A stretch of 6,616 bases of DNA from JANWHF01 sp036276235 (GTDB lineage Bacteria; Planctomycetota; Phycisphaerae; Tepidisphaerales; Tepidisphaeraceae). A program made the translations under genes and the position numbers. Under the pieces are notes generated by a model, which was not told the origin of the DNA, did no database searches, and saw nothing but the letters and a program-made list of their open reading frames with translations. The DNA is taken from assembly GCA_036276235.1 (NCBI GenBank), contig DATBDZ010000163.1:1-6616 (forward strand), given 5' to 3'. Positions 5,053-6,616 of the stretch are shown here, piece after piece. The first letter of the stretch is position 1. Each line of letters begins with the position of its first letter.

Positions 5053-6555
5053 CTACCGATCTTGATGACCACTCGGCTGTGTCGGTATATCCCCCGCTGC
5101 TCGAACATACAGATGCCATGAGTGTCGCGCGTCGGGGCCGGTGATGCCTTTAACGGCCGGCGGCGAGATTTCCGTCCAGTGATCTTTCACCAGTTCGTCT
5201 AGCGTGACGACGTGATTTGCCGTCGCGTTGAGCTGGGCGTAGATGGGGTCCCAGATTATGAGCGTGCCCGCGGGCGCGGTGAGGGCGGACGATTGAGTAA
5301 ACGACATCGCGCGCTGATCGACCGGGCTGATATCCATGTAATAAAAGATCCCGGGGTGCGACGCCATGATGATGGGATGCGCGCCATGGATGGCCGGTTG
5401 CTCATACCACTTCGCCAATTCGCGGGCGGTGAGCCAGTCCTTGGCCATCGGCGTGGGCGCGATCGGCAGAATCATGTCAACCAATATCGGCGGCACCAAC
5501 ACGGCCAGCCCCGCCCAATAAAGCGGCCGACGCCATTGCAGGCGCGTGAAAGTCCATTCCCATCCGCGCGCGCTCAAAACTCCCCAGAACGGCGCGGCCA
5601 CGAGCAGATACCGCGCTTCTCCGTAACTGGCCATGCGACCGGTCCAATACAGCAGCGAGTGAACGACGAGAACGAACAGGGGAATCAGAGCCGTCATCGC
5701 GCGGCAACGGCGCAGATGCACTGATTCATCATTGGCTTTCTTCAACGAAAGAACCGTGCCAATAATCGTCGCCGGCACGATCAGCGGTGAGACGATCGCC
5801 GGCAATTGCGCGACCATCGTCAGCAGCGGCCCGCTGCCATAAACGCTGTGTGATGCATACGGCCAGGCATCGATGAGCCATCGCCACCAGGGCCCCGCTC
5901 TGGCGCACATCAGCCAGCCCGCGAGGTCCCAGCCGAGCAGCGGGAGCGGCAGCATCAGCAGCGCGAACCATCGGCGATGCAGTAATAGTGCGACTCCAGC
6001 AATTGCAATGAATCCGAATCCTTCCGGCCGCGCCAGGGGCGTGAGCGCGACAAAGATCGCCGCGATGAAGAACTGCTTCTTCTGATACGCCAGTGCCGAC
6101 AGCCCCAGCAGCAAGGCAAACGGAAGCTCGGTCATCTCGCCGAAGGAGTGCATGAAGAGGATCGGCTGGCCGAGTGTAAGGATCAGCGCCAGCGCCGGCA
6201 GGCGCAGCTTTTGGCCGCGGCCCAGGGTCATGGCGGTCAGACCGCAACCCAATGCGACCAGCAGCGCCACCGCCCGCACGGCAATTCGCCCGCCGGTGAC
6301 GGCGGGAATCGCGTACAGGGCAGTCACCAGCGGACGCCCCCACACATCCACCAGCCGCATCGGCTCCTGAAAGCAGAACCGTGCATACATGTAATGCACG
6401 CACGCATCGGCGGCGATGAAGCCATCGGAAAAGACGGAGCAGAGAGTCGAGAGGATTGCGAAGACCAGAATCGTCAGAACGATCGCGCGGCGAGAGGATT
6501 GATCGCTTGCTTCCAGCAATTTGGGGGCTTCGGTGTTTGCCGCGATGTCTGTCAT
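5053..6555 (-). CDS. Polytopic membrane protein, GT-C/ArnT-like glycosyltransferase (500 aa)
   Basis: An integral membrane protein with a short N-terminal cytoplasmic stretch, a first membrane helix at about 23-42, roughly nine to eleven further hydrophobic segments between about 72 and 365, and a soluble domain of about 130 residues at the C-terminus. GT-C enzymes use lipid-phosphate-linked sugars and place their catalytic acid in the first extracytoplasmic loop; here that loop holds Asp44 and Asp50 in DGFIAADACVHYMYARF, followed by WGRPLVTALYA. Other family-like features are HSFGEMTELPFALLLGLSA (136-154), ARPEGFGF (165-172) and GEARYLLVAAPFWGVL (312-327). The start is ATG at 6555; only a weak AAAGA precedes it. 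The stop is TAG at 5055-5053. The likely role is transfer of a sugar to a lipid or protein at the outer face of the membrane. The sugar and acceptor cannot be told. A close alternative is a planctomycete-specific GT-C-like protein of unknown activity. No partner gene is visible. Confidence 0.75.
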   Translation of the reverse strand: MTDIAANTEAPKLLEASDQSSRRAIVLTILVFAILSTLCSVFSDGFIAADACVHYMYARFCFQEPMRLVDVWGRPLVTALYAIPAVTGGRIAVRAVALLVALGCGLTAMTLGRGQKLRLPALALILTLGQPILFMHSFGEMTELPFALLLGLSALAYQKKQFFIAAIFVALTPLARPEGFGFIAIAGVALLLHRRWFALLMLPLPLLGWDLAGWLMCARAGPWWRWLIDAWPYASHSVYGSGPLLTMVAQLPAIVSPLIVPATIIGTVLSLKKANDESVHLRRCRAMTALIPLFVLVVHSLLYWTGRMASYGEARYLLVAAPFWGVLSARGWEWTFTRLQWRRPLYWAGLAVLVPPILVDMILPIAPTPMAKDWLTARELAKWYEQPAIHGAHPIIMASHPGIFYYMDISPVDQRAMSFTQSSALTAPAGTLIIWDPIYAQLNATANHVVTLDELVKDHWTEISPPAVKGITGPDARHSWHLYVRAAGDIPTQPSGHQDR

Positions 6556-6572
6556 TCTTTACACGTCGACAT
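6552..6572 (-). other. Possible six-codon upstream reading frame (MSTCKE)
   Basis: On the minus strand an ATG at 6572 opens a frame of six codons that ends at TGA 6554-6552, overlapping the ATG (6555-6553) of the membrane glycosyltransferase. It is preceded by purine-rich GGGGAGAGGGAGA, a better ribosome-binding sequence than that of the main gene. Termination on the downstream start could couple translation. The evidence is positional only, and the purine run belongs to a repeat, so this may be chance. Confidence 0.2.
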
Positions 6573-6575
6573 TCT

Positions 6576-6616
6576 CCCTCTCCCCTGTACTCAGGGGAGA
6601 GGGTTGGGGTGAGGGG
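6576..6616. repeat. Intergenic palindrome with G-rich tail at the right edge
   Basis: CCCTCTCCCCTG (6576-6587) and CAGGGGAGAGGG (6592-6603) are perfect 12-base complementary arms around the loop TACT. A G-rich tail TTGGGGTGAGGGG continues to the window end and is probably cut by it. I recognise this purine/pyrimidine palindrome style as a recurrent intergenic element in many bacterial genomes. It lies 21 bases upstream of the membrane glycosyltransferase start, so it occupies that gene's leader or promoter region. Confidence 0.65.

Noticed and set aside
4677..5108. Minus-strand open frame of 143 codons across the repeat region
   Set aside because: It runs through the inverted repeat and into the end of the membrane glycosyltransferase gene in another frame; the composition is Arg/Ser/Thr-rich without motif.
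5212..5724. Plus-strand open frame of 170 codons opposite the glycosyltransferase
   Set aside because: Arg/His/Gly-rich shadow of a membrane protein gene whose hydrophobic segments are plainly coded on the other strand.

Overview
The window looks like bacterial chromosome, most likely from a planctomycete or a relative in the Planctomycetota/Verrucomicrobiota group. The clues are a small Hc1-type histone H1-like protein, a GT-C type membrane protein with a long soluble tail, high G+C, and GC-rich intergenic palindromes. No rRNA or other taxonomic marker is present, so this placement is inference.

Layout. Bases 1-470 hold a compact minus-strand unit: a strong-looking promoter (TTGACA, 17-bp spacer, TAGAGT), a leader, a GGAGG ribosome site, a 74-residue Hc1-family nucleoid protein and a hairpin/U-tract terminator. 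Bases 470-650 are a divergent intergenic region with a UUCG-capped hairpin. Bases 648-2544 hold a tight two-gene plus-strand operon separated by one base: an ABC/AAA-type ATPase of the OLD/AAA_21 kind and a DUF4276-like protein with TOPRIM-type acidic motifs. This pair is the most interesting part of the window. Its architecture (ATPase plus separate TOPRIM-like partner) recalls the PARIS and OLD/Gabija anti-phage systems, so it is a candidate defence module.

Bases 2606-4564 encode a clear YjhG/YagF-type sugar-acid (D-xylonate) dehydratase of the IlvD/Edd superfamily, with its iron-sulphur cysteines. Bases 4565-5052 hold no firm gene. This stretch has one possible 72-residue ORF, three tandem copies of a heptamer and a pair of GC-rich palindromic units in inverted orientation, which lies between converging reading frames and could stop transcription from both sides. 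Bases 5053-6555 (minus) encode a 500-residue polytopic membrane protein of glycosyltransferase (GT-C/ArnT-like) type. The right edge (6576-6616) is a perfect 12-bp-arm palindrome with a G-rich tail, directly upstream of that gene.

The genes do not form a single pathway. The ATPase/TOPRIM pair sits between housekeeping-type genes, and sampled rows of its ATPase gene are lower in G+C than sampled rows of the dehydratase gene, which fits an accessory insertion without proving it.
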